This document shows, piece after piece, positions 48,939-61,324 of a stretch of 64,000 nt of DNA (the first letter of the stretch is position 1; each line of letters starts with the position of its first letter). The DNA comes from Raphanus sativus (taxonomy: Eukaryota; Streptophyta; Magnoliopsida; Brassicales; Brassicaceae): contig NC_079519.1 in the NCBI RefSeq assembly GCF_000801105.2, positions 9,422,668-9,486,667 on the forward strand, written 5' to 3'. The notes below the pieces were generated by a model, which was not told the origin of the DNA, did not search any database, and saw nothing but the letters and a program-made list of their open reading frames with translations. Both the position numbers and the translations under genes were made by a program.

Positions 48939-50199
48939 ATTACACTTAGGGCTGTGTATTTTATCCATTGAATTTGATTGGATTTGTTATTCGTTGCGAT
49001 TCGATCAGAAAATTCCTGATTTCCATAAGCTATCGAATCAAAGAAAATACTAAAAATAAATATCTGTTAAAATCGAATCAAATCACAAATATTAAAATTT
49101 TGAGAAGTGGATATCCGATCCGATTCGTCAATATATAAATATATGTATATGTTGATTATATTTAAAAATTTAAATGTATAAAACTATATAATTATTATTC
49201 TGACATATGATTTTTGACAGATTCGATTCACATTATTATATATATATATATAAGCCCTGTTCTAAAATGCGGCCGCCGAGCCCGGAAAAGCGGCGAGTAA
49301 ACGCTCGGCGGCCAAGGAACGTCGCGATTTGCTTCTGTTCGGGTGAAAACTCGGAAAACTTGAAAAAACTTAATTTTTTGCATGTTTTTAGTTAATAATC
49401 AAAGAATCTAAACAAGATCTATTAATTTGAGTTAAAAAACGAACATAAAATGATGAAAACCGAGGAAAACGGCCGCACTTTCGAGTTGCAGAATTTTGTT
49501 TTGACCTAAATGAAGAAGATGAAATGTCAATTACTGTTATACCCTTCATTAAAGAATGACAAAAAAAGAAATATTATCAGAGATGGGGCGTCGAACTCTG
49601 GTTGCCTAAGTACCTAACAGAAAACAGTCCGAGTAGCCATTTGGCCAAACGAAATCCTTGTCATTTTAGCGAACGTAAGTGTACATAACCGAAAACATGC
49701 GTGAAACCTTGAAAAAAAAATCCCCGATTACTTCCCGCATAATATCCGATTAGTCAATTCGGCGCTAGGCCCGGGGTTAGCGCCCGACTAACGCCTAGCG
49801 TAGTTTCGAACATTGTATATAAGTATTTCAAAAAAGGAAGATAAAACATGTATGACAATTATATTTTTAACTCTTAAGTTTTGTGTTACTATAATTGTTA
49901 ACTATGTTTAAAAAAATTCTAAATATGTAGATTCACTACTTCTTTTAACTTTTATCTTATATATCATGCAAAATTTTATTTTACAAAACAAATTTGTATC
50001 GAATTTTTAAGATTATTTGTGTTAATAAAAACAAATGAGATATCAGTAAGAATTCGTAAATATCCGCAAATATCTATTTATTTTCCAGATATCTGTTTTT
50101 TCAAAACAAATTATAAAATTAGATATCAGTAATATTCGAAGCAAATCGCAAATACCTTAAAAACTCGGATATTTTCCGTGCCCATGCCTAATTACACTA
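48939..50199. mobile_element. hAT-type non-autonomous element (outer)
   Basis: 48947-50191 begins TAGGGCTGTGTATTTT and ends CGTGCCCATGCCTA, with 8-bp TSD attacact (48939-48946, 50192-50199). Its interior is AT-rich with gattcga/tcgaatc words and contains a second hAT element at 49255-49815. Confidence 0.85.
49247..49823. mobile_element. hAT-type non-autonomous element nested in the previous one
   Basis: 49255-49815 (561 bp) begins ccctgttctaaaa and ends tttcgaacattg, with 8-bp TSD tatataag (49247-49254, 49816-49823). Subterminal gcggccgcc and cgcctagcg blocks are GC-rich. Nesting shows it arrived after the outer element. Confidence 0.85.
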
Positions 50200-50246
50200 T
50201 AGCTTTTTTTACTGATATATAGTATAGTTTATGAATTCACCTTCTT

Positions 50247-50526
50247 AGTTTTCTCCTCTTTTTTTTTTTTTGTAACTTAAAAGAGTTAAACCCGGGTCAC
50301 TATTAGAACCAGACCTAACCCTCGGGGGAGTCGCAAGCTCGCAGATGGACTTCTTCTCATGGGCATTCAAATGGGTCTTAAAACATGGACCCATATCCAC
50401 GTTAGGTGAACAGAACAATGTGACTTAGTTTCGCATAACAGGAGGATCGAACCTGAAACGTGTTGGCGTCCCAGGCCCGTCCACTGCCACTTGACCACAA
50501 GGCCCGTTCCAGTTTTCTCCTCTTTT
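50247..50526 (-). mobile_element. tRNA-derived SINE
   Basis: 50263-50510 (248 bp), inserted in reverse, is flanked by the exact 16-bp TSD agttttctcctctttt (50247-50262, 50511-50526). On minus it carries a Pol III box A TGGTCAAGTGG (50497-50487) and box B GGTTCGATCC (50453-50444). Its oligo-A tail appears as T residues at 50263-50271. Confidence 0.92.
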
Positions 50527-52380
50527 CAGATGCGCAACGACACTCATTCGCCAGCTCATTGTCATTATTACTTACCACCATATACTGTCGACAAGCCGTC
50601 TTCTTCATCTTTTATCCTTTTTTCTGATCATGCGATAAGCATCCAGTTCACCGTCGTTTACAGTCAAGTATGTTAAATATCATAGTCAATTTATTTTTTA
50701 GTTAGATGGTGAATTCTATTTTTTTTGTTTGTCATATAACGCAATTTCCCAATAAAAAGTATTTATATAAATACCAAAACACTTTCATATTCATTTAGAA
50801 ATATAGCTGGACATAGCCCAATTACTAACTTTCAGACGTTAATACTTGACTGGGCCAATTCAGATAATGTCATTTGAGATTTAAACATGACTTATTCAAG
50901 TACTTGTAATCTCAATTATTGGAGAACTTTTTTAATATTTACAAATTACTTGATCCAGTTTATTACTTGATAAAACTAAATATTTGTTTTTTAAATAAGT
51001 ATTACAGTAAAAAATTATATTAATGATGTTGAGACAATTATAGTTTATTAATTTAAAGAAAACTAAATTTTTATTTTTTAGTTTTAAATTTTATTTTTCA
51101 ACTAACTTTTTATTTTAAAAATATTTCAAGATATTAATTAAAGCTTATATATTTATATTTCATCTATTTACTTAGCTTATTTGATATTTTATGTATGATG
51201 AATATGTATAAATGCACTTTTTTAATAAATTCAATAAAATAACACAAAATATTGAAATGAAAAATAAAATTAGACATAAAATGAATTTTTAAGAAAAACG
51301 AACAATGAAATAAGTTTCTTATGTTTATATATATTTTTCTGTATAATCAATTTTAATTTATAAGTTTAATGAGACCATATCTGTAGCCAAGCTTTTCTAA
51401 ACATTATTATCTTATTGAATTATATTATATTCTGTATATGTCCGCCATCTTAGGATTCAATGTCTTGTAATGTTGCATTATTTCATCCATCATGTGGTTG
51501 TCTTTTTGATCATTTAGGAGCACTTAGAGTTCATTTAAATGCATAGTATTTGGTTTGTCTTTATCAGGTGTTGGAGGTACTTACTTGATTTAGAGGAATC
51601 AGATCGAGAAATGGAGTGAAAAGCAAGAGTTACCGCGGCATGAGCAGTGGTATAGGCATGCAGCTAGGAGTCTTTTGTTACGGTAATTTGTCCTGTGCCA
51701 GAACTCGAAAATTTGTCCTGTGCCAGAACTCGAACTCGTAGTGGCTAGGGGAAATGGTCTCCTGAAGCTGTGGAGATCAGATCATAACCACCGGCTAAAT
51801 TTTGGCTCTTACAACGGTCTAGTGCAGTCGCAGTGAACAAGCCTCAACCTTCAATACTACCAGTGGCATGATGCAGCGGTATAGTGTAGCAGCTATAGCT
51901 CTTAAAGGAAAAAAAACAAGACTTTTCAAACACATATAGCGGTCCAAGGTAGCGGCATGTGCAAGCCGCTAGAACAAAATGTAAAACACCGTCTAAATTT
52001 CAGGATAGGGCAGATGTTTAGTGTAACACTGTGAAGAACGTCAGTTACAGTCCGTGCCACACTTACACTGGTCTTCAGAAGATGCTGTGTTTATTCTAAG
52101 ATCGAGACACTTTTTATCCCCCAATTTGACAAATCTTTATAAAAACAAATATACTAAAGAGAACATATCAAGAAGAAATTAAGAACATAAAAACAAAGCT
52201 GAAGAAGATCATAGACTTCATTGAAATATCCACAAGATATATCTTCTCTATAATATGAAAGAAACCAATGAAAATTTACCTGACACCATGTTTACCATTG
52301 AAAGTGCACAAACCAACATGTGAGCTTATTTTCTTTGGATGAGTTTGCAAACAAAAAAGAGAACACTAAATTATTATAAA
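50527..52380. other. Spacer, mostly AT-rich
   Basis: It contains a 25-bp tandem duplication (aatttgtcctgtgccagaac at 51685 and 51710). The moderately GC-rich patch at 51560-52090 has recurring gcggcatg/cagcggtat/ccgctagaa words. No gene or RNA recognised. Confidence 0.5.
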
Positions 52381-52464
52381 CTAGTGGTTGGCCCATCCTA
52401 CGGGCGGTAATTTACTTTAAATTGAATAATAAATATTACATAATTATTCTAAAATAAACAACTA
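52381..52464 (-). mobile_element. 3' terminus of an outer Helitron
   Basis: On minus, a small hairpin (GCCCGTAGGATGGGC) is followed by CAACCACTAG ending at 52381, next to T (A on plus at 52380). A second Helitron starts 84 bp inside. I could not find this element's 5' TC end, so its extent is unknown. Confidence 0.6.
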
Positions 52465-53892
52465 CTAGATTTTGACCCGTGCTTTTAAAAGCGCGGGATT
52501 GTTTCTTTTTAAAATATTATATTTTATAACATATGTTTTTGTATTAGATATATAAATATGTTTTTTGTATATGTGTATTAGTTGTTTTATATGTTTAGAG
52601 TAACCATTTTTGAGATACAAATGTAATACTATATAAAATGATGCTGATTTATAATATTTATATTTAAAGTCAATAGTTTTAAAAAGGATGGAATATTAAA
52701 TTTTTGTTAAAACTAAATCAATGCTATTAAAATTAAAAAACTATAATTATTTGGTTTAACCTTTGATATAATTAAACAAATTTAGTTAACAAAATCAATA
52801 AAATAATATAGCACTATAACTCTATATGTAAGTATTATGAATTATAAAATGAATCCCCATACTGAATATTAATAAAAAAACCATTTATTGTTTCTTGAAA
52901 TAATGAAATAATATTTTTTTCAAATGAGTTAAATTTATTATTAGTCTAAACAAAATAGAGTGTTTTTTTTTGATAAATCCATGTAAAATTATATTAAACA
53001 ATTTGGGCTTTTGATGGTCCATCTTAAGTAAAAAAGATTTAAAACTAACAAAAAAGAATTGGATTACTCGGTCCAACAATACACCTAATTCAGTCATTTA
53101 AAAGCAATCATTGAATTTTCCTTTTAGTTGTATCTAGTAAATGGTTGAGTTTTTTTTTTATCGATGTTGATTGATGACACAGTTAATAAAATATGATATT
53201 TTAATTTCATATAATACTTTTAAATAAAATTATGAGCATATTACAAAAGCTAAAAAATGGGAATGGTTAAAGAATATACCGGTAATATTCTTATTACGAA
53301 ATTGATATTTATAAAAGCTTGATAAATTATAGTTCTTTGTAAATAAAATAGAATCATAAACATCATAAAGTGATTACTTTGGTATATATTTTCATAAACA
53401 AAAAAAATATTAGAAATAATATTTTCTAAACTCTAAAGCATTTATAGTTGTATATATTTTCATACTCTTGGCATACCAAAAAGTCATATTATGAGACATG
53501 TGAAAAATATGTCTCGGTGTGGAGATAATATTATTTGTACGATATGTTAATTTCTGTTTAGTTTTTGTTATATTTTAGGGGTTTTTAGAAACTGATATAT
53601 TTTATGGTTAAGGGCTGTATAGTTTAGGATTCTGCTTATAATTACGATTGTTTGGGTTTCAAGAGAATCCTTGATAATTATAATACTGGGAATCGATGGT
53701 ATAATTGGTGAAGAGAGATCATTAATGGCTCCAATGTGATTTGTTTATAATTAGTTGGTTTTTATTGGTTGTTTTTGTTTAATTGACTAAAATAATTAAT
53801 AATACTTCAGAAAAGGCAATGACATGCCATTGTAAATAAATCTAAAAATTAAGGTTATAATCTTAGGAAGGATTCTGCTTTAATAGTATAGA
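52465..53892 (-). mobile_element. Non-autonomous Helitron
   Basis: On minus it starts TCTATACTATTAAAGCAGAA at 53892 and ends with a hairpin (CCCGCGC...GCACGGG) followed by TCAAAATCTAG at 52465. It is inserted between A and T. The 1,428 bp are AT-rich without Rep/helicase. Confidence 0.88.
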
Positions 53893-55458
53893 TATATATG
53901 AATAAATATTCAAGTCTTTTTTAACTAGATTATTGCTTTGTATATATTTGTGGATTGTTATCAGGTTTTGGTGTTTGGTTTTTGATTCAGTTTTGGTTAT
54001 TTTTTTTATTTTTTTTTCGGATATCTTTAGTTATTCATGAAATTTTGTTCGGATTTGGTTCAGTTATTTTTGATTTTTGGTTCAGTTGGGATAACAAAGT
54101 TAAATCTGTATGTGATAAAATTCTGGTTCCAAAATCAATTCCGATTAGGGTAATTTGGATGAAAATGTTGTTTTATTTGTTGTCTAGGGGATATGTGTGA
54201 TTATTAATTTTTTTTCTAATTGATGATGTTGTTATATTTGAGGGTTGGTTGTTAGGGTCATGTGTTAATGGGAGGGGGTAAATAGTCCATCTACATGTAT
54301 ATTTAGTTTGTCATTTTTTTTCATTGTATCAGTTGATAATAAATTGTAAACTTTAAAAGACAAATTGTAGTTATTAAATATTGGTTAAGATTAAAGGGAC
54401 TAATTAGTTAGAAAAATAAAGTATTGGTAATCAAAATGTTACTTTAATGTGTAATACTGTAATTGTAAAATATATTCCCCCGTTTCAGAATGATCAATGT
54501 TTTGAAAAAAATATCTAAAAAATCCATATTTTACATTTTCAATGTGTGTAATAATAGCAAATTGTAAATTTCAAAAACATTAATAGTGTTTACTTAATTT
54601 TGATTGGTTAAAAATCATAGGAAATAATTAAAACAGATAAAATAATACATTAATTATCAAAATTTTCTGTATTTTTTTAAGAAGCGTGAAAACTCTAGAA
54701 TATACATTTTTTTTTTGAAACAGAAAGATTACTTCATAGGTGCCCAGTTGACAAACTTTTGTTATCCTCTCTCCTCAATAACAAAAAGGCTCTTGTGAAA
54801 CAGTTTGCAATCTAAATAAACAAAAGCCTCCTCAATTTAAATTGTATTGTTTAACCATAAGAATATCGGTCCATAATCATTGAGGAACTTGTTGGAATTA
54901 TTTACCTTATGCATTTCCTACAAATACACCTAGACCTATTGCTCTCAGAATCGCATCTTTATCATATTGAACCTGCACGAACATCAAATTATATAAACTT
55001 TAAAAGTAATTCAACTCATAGAAAAAGATAAAATAAAAACCATTCTTCATAGCAGTTGGAATAATTTTAATTCAAAATTTTATTTTATTAAATATTTAGC
55101 TTATTTGTAGACAACCTTATTATATTCCACTGGACAATTATATTCAAACCTTAGCTTATTTGTTCGACTTCCATGTGTACAAATAATTAATAATCATTAT
55201 CATAACTATAAAATATATTATTTTGAATTGAAAATCTTTTCCCCGCCCCTAATATCAATTATAAATATTTGCAATAACCCCACAATATACTAATTTGTTT
55301 CTAAACTAGATTTCCCCTTTAATTTTGGAACAAGGAAGATTATATATGAAATTCAAAACATAACTACTAAACATCAAACACAATATTCGAACTTTCAACT
55401 ATAAAATTTCACCCTTTCATATTTTGTTGGTTTCACCAAAAACATAATAAACGGAATA
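53893..55458. other. AT-rich spacer with a possible decayed Stowaway
   Basis: 54478-54725 starts attcccccgtttcaga and ends ttttttgaaacagaaag, imperfect inverted ends like a degenerate Stowaway element. The rest shows no gene. Confidence 0.45.
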
Positions 55459-55915
55459 TCTATATTATTAAAAGAGAGATACCATTTAAAATTCTCCCTT
55501 AATTTTCACACTTATTTACACTACCATGCCACTTAGAATTAAATAATGCTTCATATTTTTATGCTTTGCTTTTCCATTTAGATTAATGTATTTTTCTAAA
55601 TTAAATTTGAATTAAATACACTTCATTAATTTCTCTATTAAATCAATGTCAAAAGTACTTATTTCACATCTAAAGTAGATAAACAATAATCAAAACACAA
55701 AAATACTTAAAATATATATTTATTCTCCATCCAAATATTCAAGTTAAACCTATTTTTAATTTTTAGTTTACGTACTTTCGCGTACATTACTAAAATTTAC
55801 ATGTTATATTATTTTATTTTAAAATTTAGAAACATTTAAAGTATATATAAATTTTGAAAATTTTAAAATAGGTTAAACAGGTTATCTGAACATTCAGATT
55901 TCCATCGAACCACAA
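55459..55915 (+). mobile_element. 5' fragment of a Helitron
   Basis: TCTATATTATTAAAAGAGAG begins at 55459. From ~55670 the sequence parallels the interior of the Helitron at 33788-34766 (aacaataatcaaaacac, tatccaaatattcaag, aaagtatatataaattttg). No CTAG hairpin end follows, so it is 3'-truncated. Confidence 0.7.
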
Positions 55916-56219
55916 CTCTAAATGTCCTTCAATGATGTAAATTATGCAGATTGAGTGAGTGATCAGGATTAAATTGTATAGGTATGAACCTTTGTTGTTT
56001 TCAGATAAGCTTTGAGTTACACTATTCCAGGGTTGATAAAAAATTTTAAAAGGCCATTTGGAAAAGAAGAGATCAGTATGTTTGGCTATTATAAACATTT
56101 CATAAACAATTTTATCTCTGTAATCTTTTTGTTCTGTATTTTCCTTTTTATGATCTAGTTCTTCTGTTTCCATATATGGTTTTATGGGATAAAGAAAAAT
56201 AAAACCAATTGAATGATTG

Positions 56220-56728
56220 AATATAGTCTATTCTAGTAGGATCATCATCTCTTTATCATTCTCAGCCACCAATGGAAACTCAAATTTATCTCTGGATCTC
56301 TTTCTGTTCTCAGCTTGTTATGATCGTTTAACCTCCTTACGGTCACGCTCTTCCTGTCTTTCTTCATGTTCCTTCTAACTTGAAGCTCTCTCTTTTTGCT
56401 TTTCACATTTCTTTGCCGTTGAGACTAACTGTGGTGCTTCCAAAGACTGTTTTAAATCAGAATCCTTTTTTTCCTCCTCCAGCTCCAGTGATTGTTTCCT
56501 TACAGATTCCACCATCGACTCCATCATCTATTTGTATTATTAGCACTGAAGTCTACTAAATCCTCATCCAACATCACACTAAGTTGAGTCCTATCAAACA
56601 AAAACAATAAGAAACTAAAAAATCAAGAGAGACCAAACAATATGGAGACTTACCCATGTCCAAGATCTTCGGTTGGCAACAGCACTGGATCCTTCTCCGA
56701 TACCTGGTGGTGATGACTTCGGTTCCAT
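56220..56728 (-). pseudogene. Fragment of an unrecognised, charged coiled-coil gene
   Basis: On minus, ATG 56728 opens MEPKSSPPGIGEGSSAVANR and ends at donor gtaagt (56653) after SWTW. After an acceptor near 56593 comes TQLSVMLDEDLVDFSANNTN. A frame change then leads to MMESMVESVRKQSLELEEEK and KKCEKQKERASS, a Glu/Lys-rich heptad-like stretch with stops. This looks like two exons of a decayed gene. I do not recognise the family. Confidence 0.4.
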
Positions 56729-57295
56729 GGTGATCTAGATACCACGTTCTCTGTTAAAATGAAGCAAAAATAAATCTTAACTCTAAGACTGTGACCAAGG
56801 AAGAGAAAGAAGCAATAACGTCTGATGAATTCTTTTGCTATATTAAGAGAGAAGTAACGTAATCAACAAAGGTTCAATAAAGATATGAACACAATCACTT
56901 GATAATGTAAGTTAAAAACACTGGAATAGTTTAAAAATATTGATCATGAGTTTAAAGAACATAATAACCTTTACATCACGGAAGATGAACTTTACATAAA
57001 GAAGCATGTCCACACCCAATCAAATCGCCACAAGTTTTCATGTTCCTCGCCCCCAGAACCTGAGAACTCGCACGTGAAAGAACAGTGGCCAACGCAAGAT
57101 GAACAGATGAGTTAGTCATAAGACTGCAATTAAAATTTTGAAATTATCACAAACAGTGAGGATGATGTTTCAAGGGATGAAGGCTTACCTTTATATAAGA
57201 GGAAAACACCGCCTAGAAGAGAAGTAAACAGTATTGAATGTCAAAGAGGTTTATTAAAGGCGATGATTGTGGATATCTCGTAACGTCTTGAATGA

Positions 57296-57977
57296 TAAGA
57301 GCATCTCCAATGGTACCACAAAATGAGGGAAAACATCAAAAAATGAAGGAAATCCATTTCCAATGGTACTTCATTTTAAAGGAAAAATGAAGATATGAAC
57401 AGTATTCCCTCAAATTTTTGAAAGAACACTATTCACAACCTCATTTTGATGTCAACATTTTTTTTTATCATATTGGTCCTTTATTTTTTGTCAATCTTTA
57501 TTTTATACATAAACAAAATATTAACACTAAACATAATTTTTATAATTTTATATCCAATACGTGTACACTAATTAAAATTATTAAAATATAATTACTATTT
57601 ATCCATAGACAAATCAAGGATAAAGATGCTCATTTCTCTCTTCGAAATGTTTTGATTGATCATTTGTGGGAAAAAATATAGTAATAGTACTGTTTAAGTA
57701 AAATTCTACTATTACTTTGTTTGTTGTTATGTATTATTTTATTAATGTAATAAATATATTTTCTTTTTATAAGTTAAAATTTGGTTAAATTATAGAATTT
57801 AAAAAATAAGTGAGTATAATCTTAAAATCTTATGAAGTAAAAGGTGTTATCTGCAATAAATAAGAAGTTGAAGAATGAATATAATAATAATTAAGGGAGA
57901 AAATGAAGAGAACCATTGGAGTAAATCACAACCTCATTTTGAGGGAAAAATGAAGGAAACCATTGGAGATGGTCTAA
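57296..57977. mobile_element. PIF/Harbinger-type non-autonomous element
   Basis: 57299-57974 begins GAGCATCTCCAATGGTACC and ends ACCATTGGAGATGGTC, flanked by TAA on both sides. Inner copies of the terminal motif (57354-57371 and 57910-57925) repeat the same ends. TAA target and termini fit Harbinger MITEs common in Brassica. Confidence 0.85.
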
Positions 57978-59930
57978 AAACCAAAGACAAATTGTTATCT
58001 CGAAGCTAGACACCGACATCATCCACGACGTTTTGTCTCAATCGTCATCTTTAAACTCCATTGTTGGTGTGTAGACATCGAAGAAGAAGATGGGCTAACG
58101 AATCAAGAGGATTTATGAGGATGAAATCACTGTTACGGAAACTGAATCGTCTCGTCGCTGATCGAAGAGGAACGAATATGAAGAAGGAGCTAAGCACATT
58201 AGGGTTTCGCCCTACTTTTGTGGTCTCTGGGCCGCATACTGAAACGTGGGGAGAAGCCCAATCTAAGCCCACGCGAAACAGACATATCAAGATGCATCGT
58301 TTCATTGAACGTGACATGTGGCGGACGCAGGGAGAATGAATTGATGCGCTGGCATCGTAGATGGATAGGCTGGGAGAAATCCAAACCCTATTTTATATAT
58401 AAAGATACTAACCTAAAATAATTATGGCCGCATATGTCGTACTTAAATGACGTATACCACCATTAATTTGACTAGATACATTCTTATCTTATAGAGCATA
58501 AACCGGCATAAAATAGTTTACCAAATTCAAATCGGTTCGTATAAATTGAACCATTTTGAGTTTACGATAGTAACTTAAATACTCCACATAGTTCGAATTT
58601 AACTGAGTTCATGGTAAATAGAGGAAAGCGTTGCATTTTCCGTATTTCTAAGTTTATAGCAGTTCAGGTGGTTGGCAAAAGTGGTTAAATGGTCTTGTAG
58701 AGTCTTGTTTGTTAAAATATACATTCTAATATTATGTGTGAGAAAATAGTTTATTATAAAATTTAATCTATGTGTATTTGATTGCGTATATAGATGATAT
58801 TATGGAGTTTCAGATATGGCTATGATGCAACATAGTGCAATTCAAAGTGGCATCTTAACGGATTCCACAAATTAAGTACGCCCCAACATAGCACATGCGA
58901 AAGAGAGCAGAGTACTCAGGTACTACGAACCTTCTGTGAATTTTAATATAAGGTAATTATGATAGAATATGGCCAACGATTAATTATAAGGTTGGATGGT
59001 AATGGCATTTGATGTAAATATTCTAGTTAAGAAATGGTAGTTTCATGTGTATACTGAGAATGAATGTGGGACTGCCACTTATGCATGACATGCTTGTAAA
59101 TATTTTACATTATTAAAGTTATTCTTTCAAATTGTTTCTCCATTAATAAAAAAGAGATTATTTTTTCGCTTAATACAATTTAAATAATTTTTAAATAAAT
59201 TTTCTTTTTTGCCAAAACACAAAAATAAGAAAAAAGAACATTGTATAAAATATAGACTTATACTTTTATTGGTAGACAAGTTTAAATTTTATTACCTTTT
59301 ATTTTTCCCAAAAACATATATAAAATAAAATATGTAGAAAATTTTAAAATAAATTTAAATGTGTATATAAAAAAAAACTTCACAAAAATTGAAAAAAATA
59401 AAATAATTTAGTCATTCTCTTTATATAAGATAATACTATTTTATTATGAATGTTTTATCAGATGATTAATAATAAAATATATTTTTTAAAAAAATTAACT
59501 CATCATCTAATTTCACATGTTTCAAAAAACATTAATTACATAGATGATATTAGTGAACTAAAAACTATACCTAAATACCAGTATTGGTAATTATTTTGTT
59601 TCTCTTTTTAGTAAAATTTTAATTAGCTTTTTAAATTGAATTTCCTTTTTCAAAAACGCTTAAACTTCCTTCTCACAAAAGAACATAAATAATACGAGTA
59701 AATATTTATAAAATATAAAAAGATAGATTATATAGAACGAAATTTATTTTTATTTTTCTTTATATTTATCAATGAAAAAACATAAACAATAAATAAATAT
59801 CTATAAATTTTTAAAATATAGACATATACTTTATCAGAATTTCATATATAAGATTATAAAAAATATTTATCAACCTAAGGAAAAACTAAACAAAATATAA
59901 TTAACAATGTTGTTCTTATTTTAGTCTATT
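57978..59930. other. Spacer; no gene recognised
   Basis: 58000-58420 is less AT-rich and open on both strands over ~280 bp (58051-58339), but neither translation is familiar. 58420-59930 is strongly AT-rich without recognisable features. Confidence 0.5.
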
Positions 59931-59973
59931 TTTTTTTGTCAGCAGCATTACAGACTCATATTGACTCTGTGAA

Positions 59974-60426
59974 CTAAACCGGGGGATCCGCATCCATGTG
60001 AACGACGTAAGACGATTGCTTTCTTGCACTGCGTGCTAGACTGTCCGCCTTTTTATTATTCGTCCTTGGTACATGAATAATCTCCGTAGTATTAAAACTA
60101 CTCCTCAGATTCCTTATGTCTTCTAAATAATTTGCAAATGCTGGCCATTCTTCTGGTTCCGAAACCATCTTCACCAACTGCGAACAATCCGTTGCAAAAG
60201 TAACATTATGCTGTCTTAAATTCCTCATACACTCCATTGCCCAAATTAGGGCCTCAATCTCCGCGTGTAGTGGAGATAAACTCGCTCTCGTATTTCTCGC
60301 TCCCAAAAATCCCACAAACCCTGGCAAAGTACTGTACCATCCCTGACCCGAAAACTTATCCTTGTCCTTCCATGATCCATCCGAGAAGCACCATCGACCT
60401 GTAATAGCTGGTACTGGTGGTACCAC
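59974..60426 (-). pseudogene. LINE RNase H domain
   Basis: The 150-residue frame carries RNase H acidic residues in FSDGSWK, LHAEIEAL and FATDCSQLV, then VPRTNNKKADSLAR. It is open to its stop at 59974, but separated from the upstream RT domain by frame breaks. Confidence 0.85.
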
Positions 60427-60477
60427 TAATGCAGTGATCGATTCTACTCTAGGAGCGCTGCACGTTTGCGCTTCGGC

Positions 60478-61249
60478 TCAGAGTCTTGCCTCAGATTCAG
60501 CTAACTTAAGAGTATCTTGTGGATCAATATCCAAATTACTGAAAACCTTGCAATTACGCACCTTCCAAATATACCACAATATCCATGCGAAGTGATGATC
60601 ATCAATTACTGGTGGAACCCGCCAGAATAAATAATCCATATTCGCAAATAATGAATTGCTTGGAAAGTTCTGTGGGTTCGATGGGATCCTCGAAAGGGCC
60701 CAAATTTGTGCTGCTGGTGGGCATTCCAAAAAAAACATTATTGATTGTCTCTTCATGGTCCCCACATCTAGTACAAATGGTATCTCCTTTTAATCCTCTT
60801 GCCTTCAGATTCTTCATTACCGCTAGACATCCAGACAGTATTTGCCATAAAAAGTGCCTCCTCTTGGGTGGGCATTTTATTTTCCAACAAAAAGCCTTCA
60901 AAGGGGTGATAGATGGTCCGAGTTGAGGTAAAACTCGTTCTCTATCTGGGTACACTCTTTCTATCTGATAACCCGATTTAACCGTGTATTTCCCATTATT
61001 TGTTAAATGCCAGCCATCACGATCCATTAGCAGAGATCTGCTTAATGGAATACTTAGAATAATGCCTACATCATCAGGGTCAACCAAACTCTGAAGTGCT
61101 TGAATATTCCATGTCCTCGAATTTCCATTGATGAGTGAATTAACCATAAGATCCGGGTGAAGATTGTGATTATTTTTATTTGCTGGTCTCGGGCGGATGG
61201 ATGGGAGCCAAGGATCATTCCATACTGAGATTGCTGATCCTGATCCCAC
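60478..61249 (-). pseudogene. LINE zf-RVT region
   Basis: Frames 61249-60602 and 60765-60478 carry NGKYTVKSGYQ, HFLWQILSGCLAV and a CTRCGDHEETINN Cys/His segment, then WILWYIWKVRNCKVF. A frameshift lies near 60740 between CGDHEETINNVFF and ECPPAAQIWAL. Confidence 0.8.
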
Positions 61250-61324
61250 CCTTTTGATTAGTCATTTGCTAACCAGAGATCGAGCAGAAACAATACTTTG
61301 CCATCCATAAGATGACGAGTACGA

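Noticed and set aside
50444..50497. tRNA gene
   Set aside because: Box A and box B are present but no cloverleaf with acceptor stem fits; the 16-bp TSD and A tail identify a SINE.
58051..58421. Overlapping ORFs on both strands
   Set aside because: No recognisable domain, splice sites or element borders; insufficient support for a gene.
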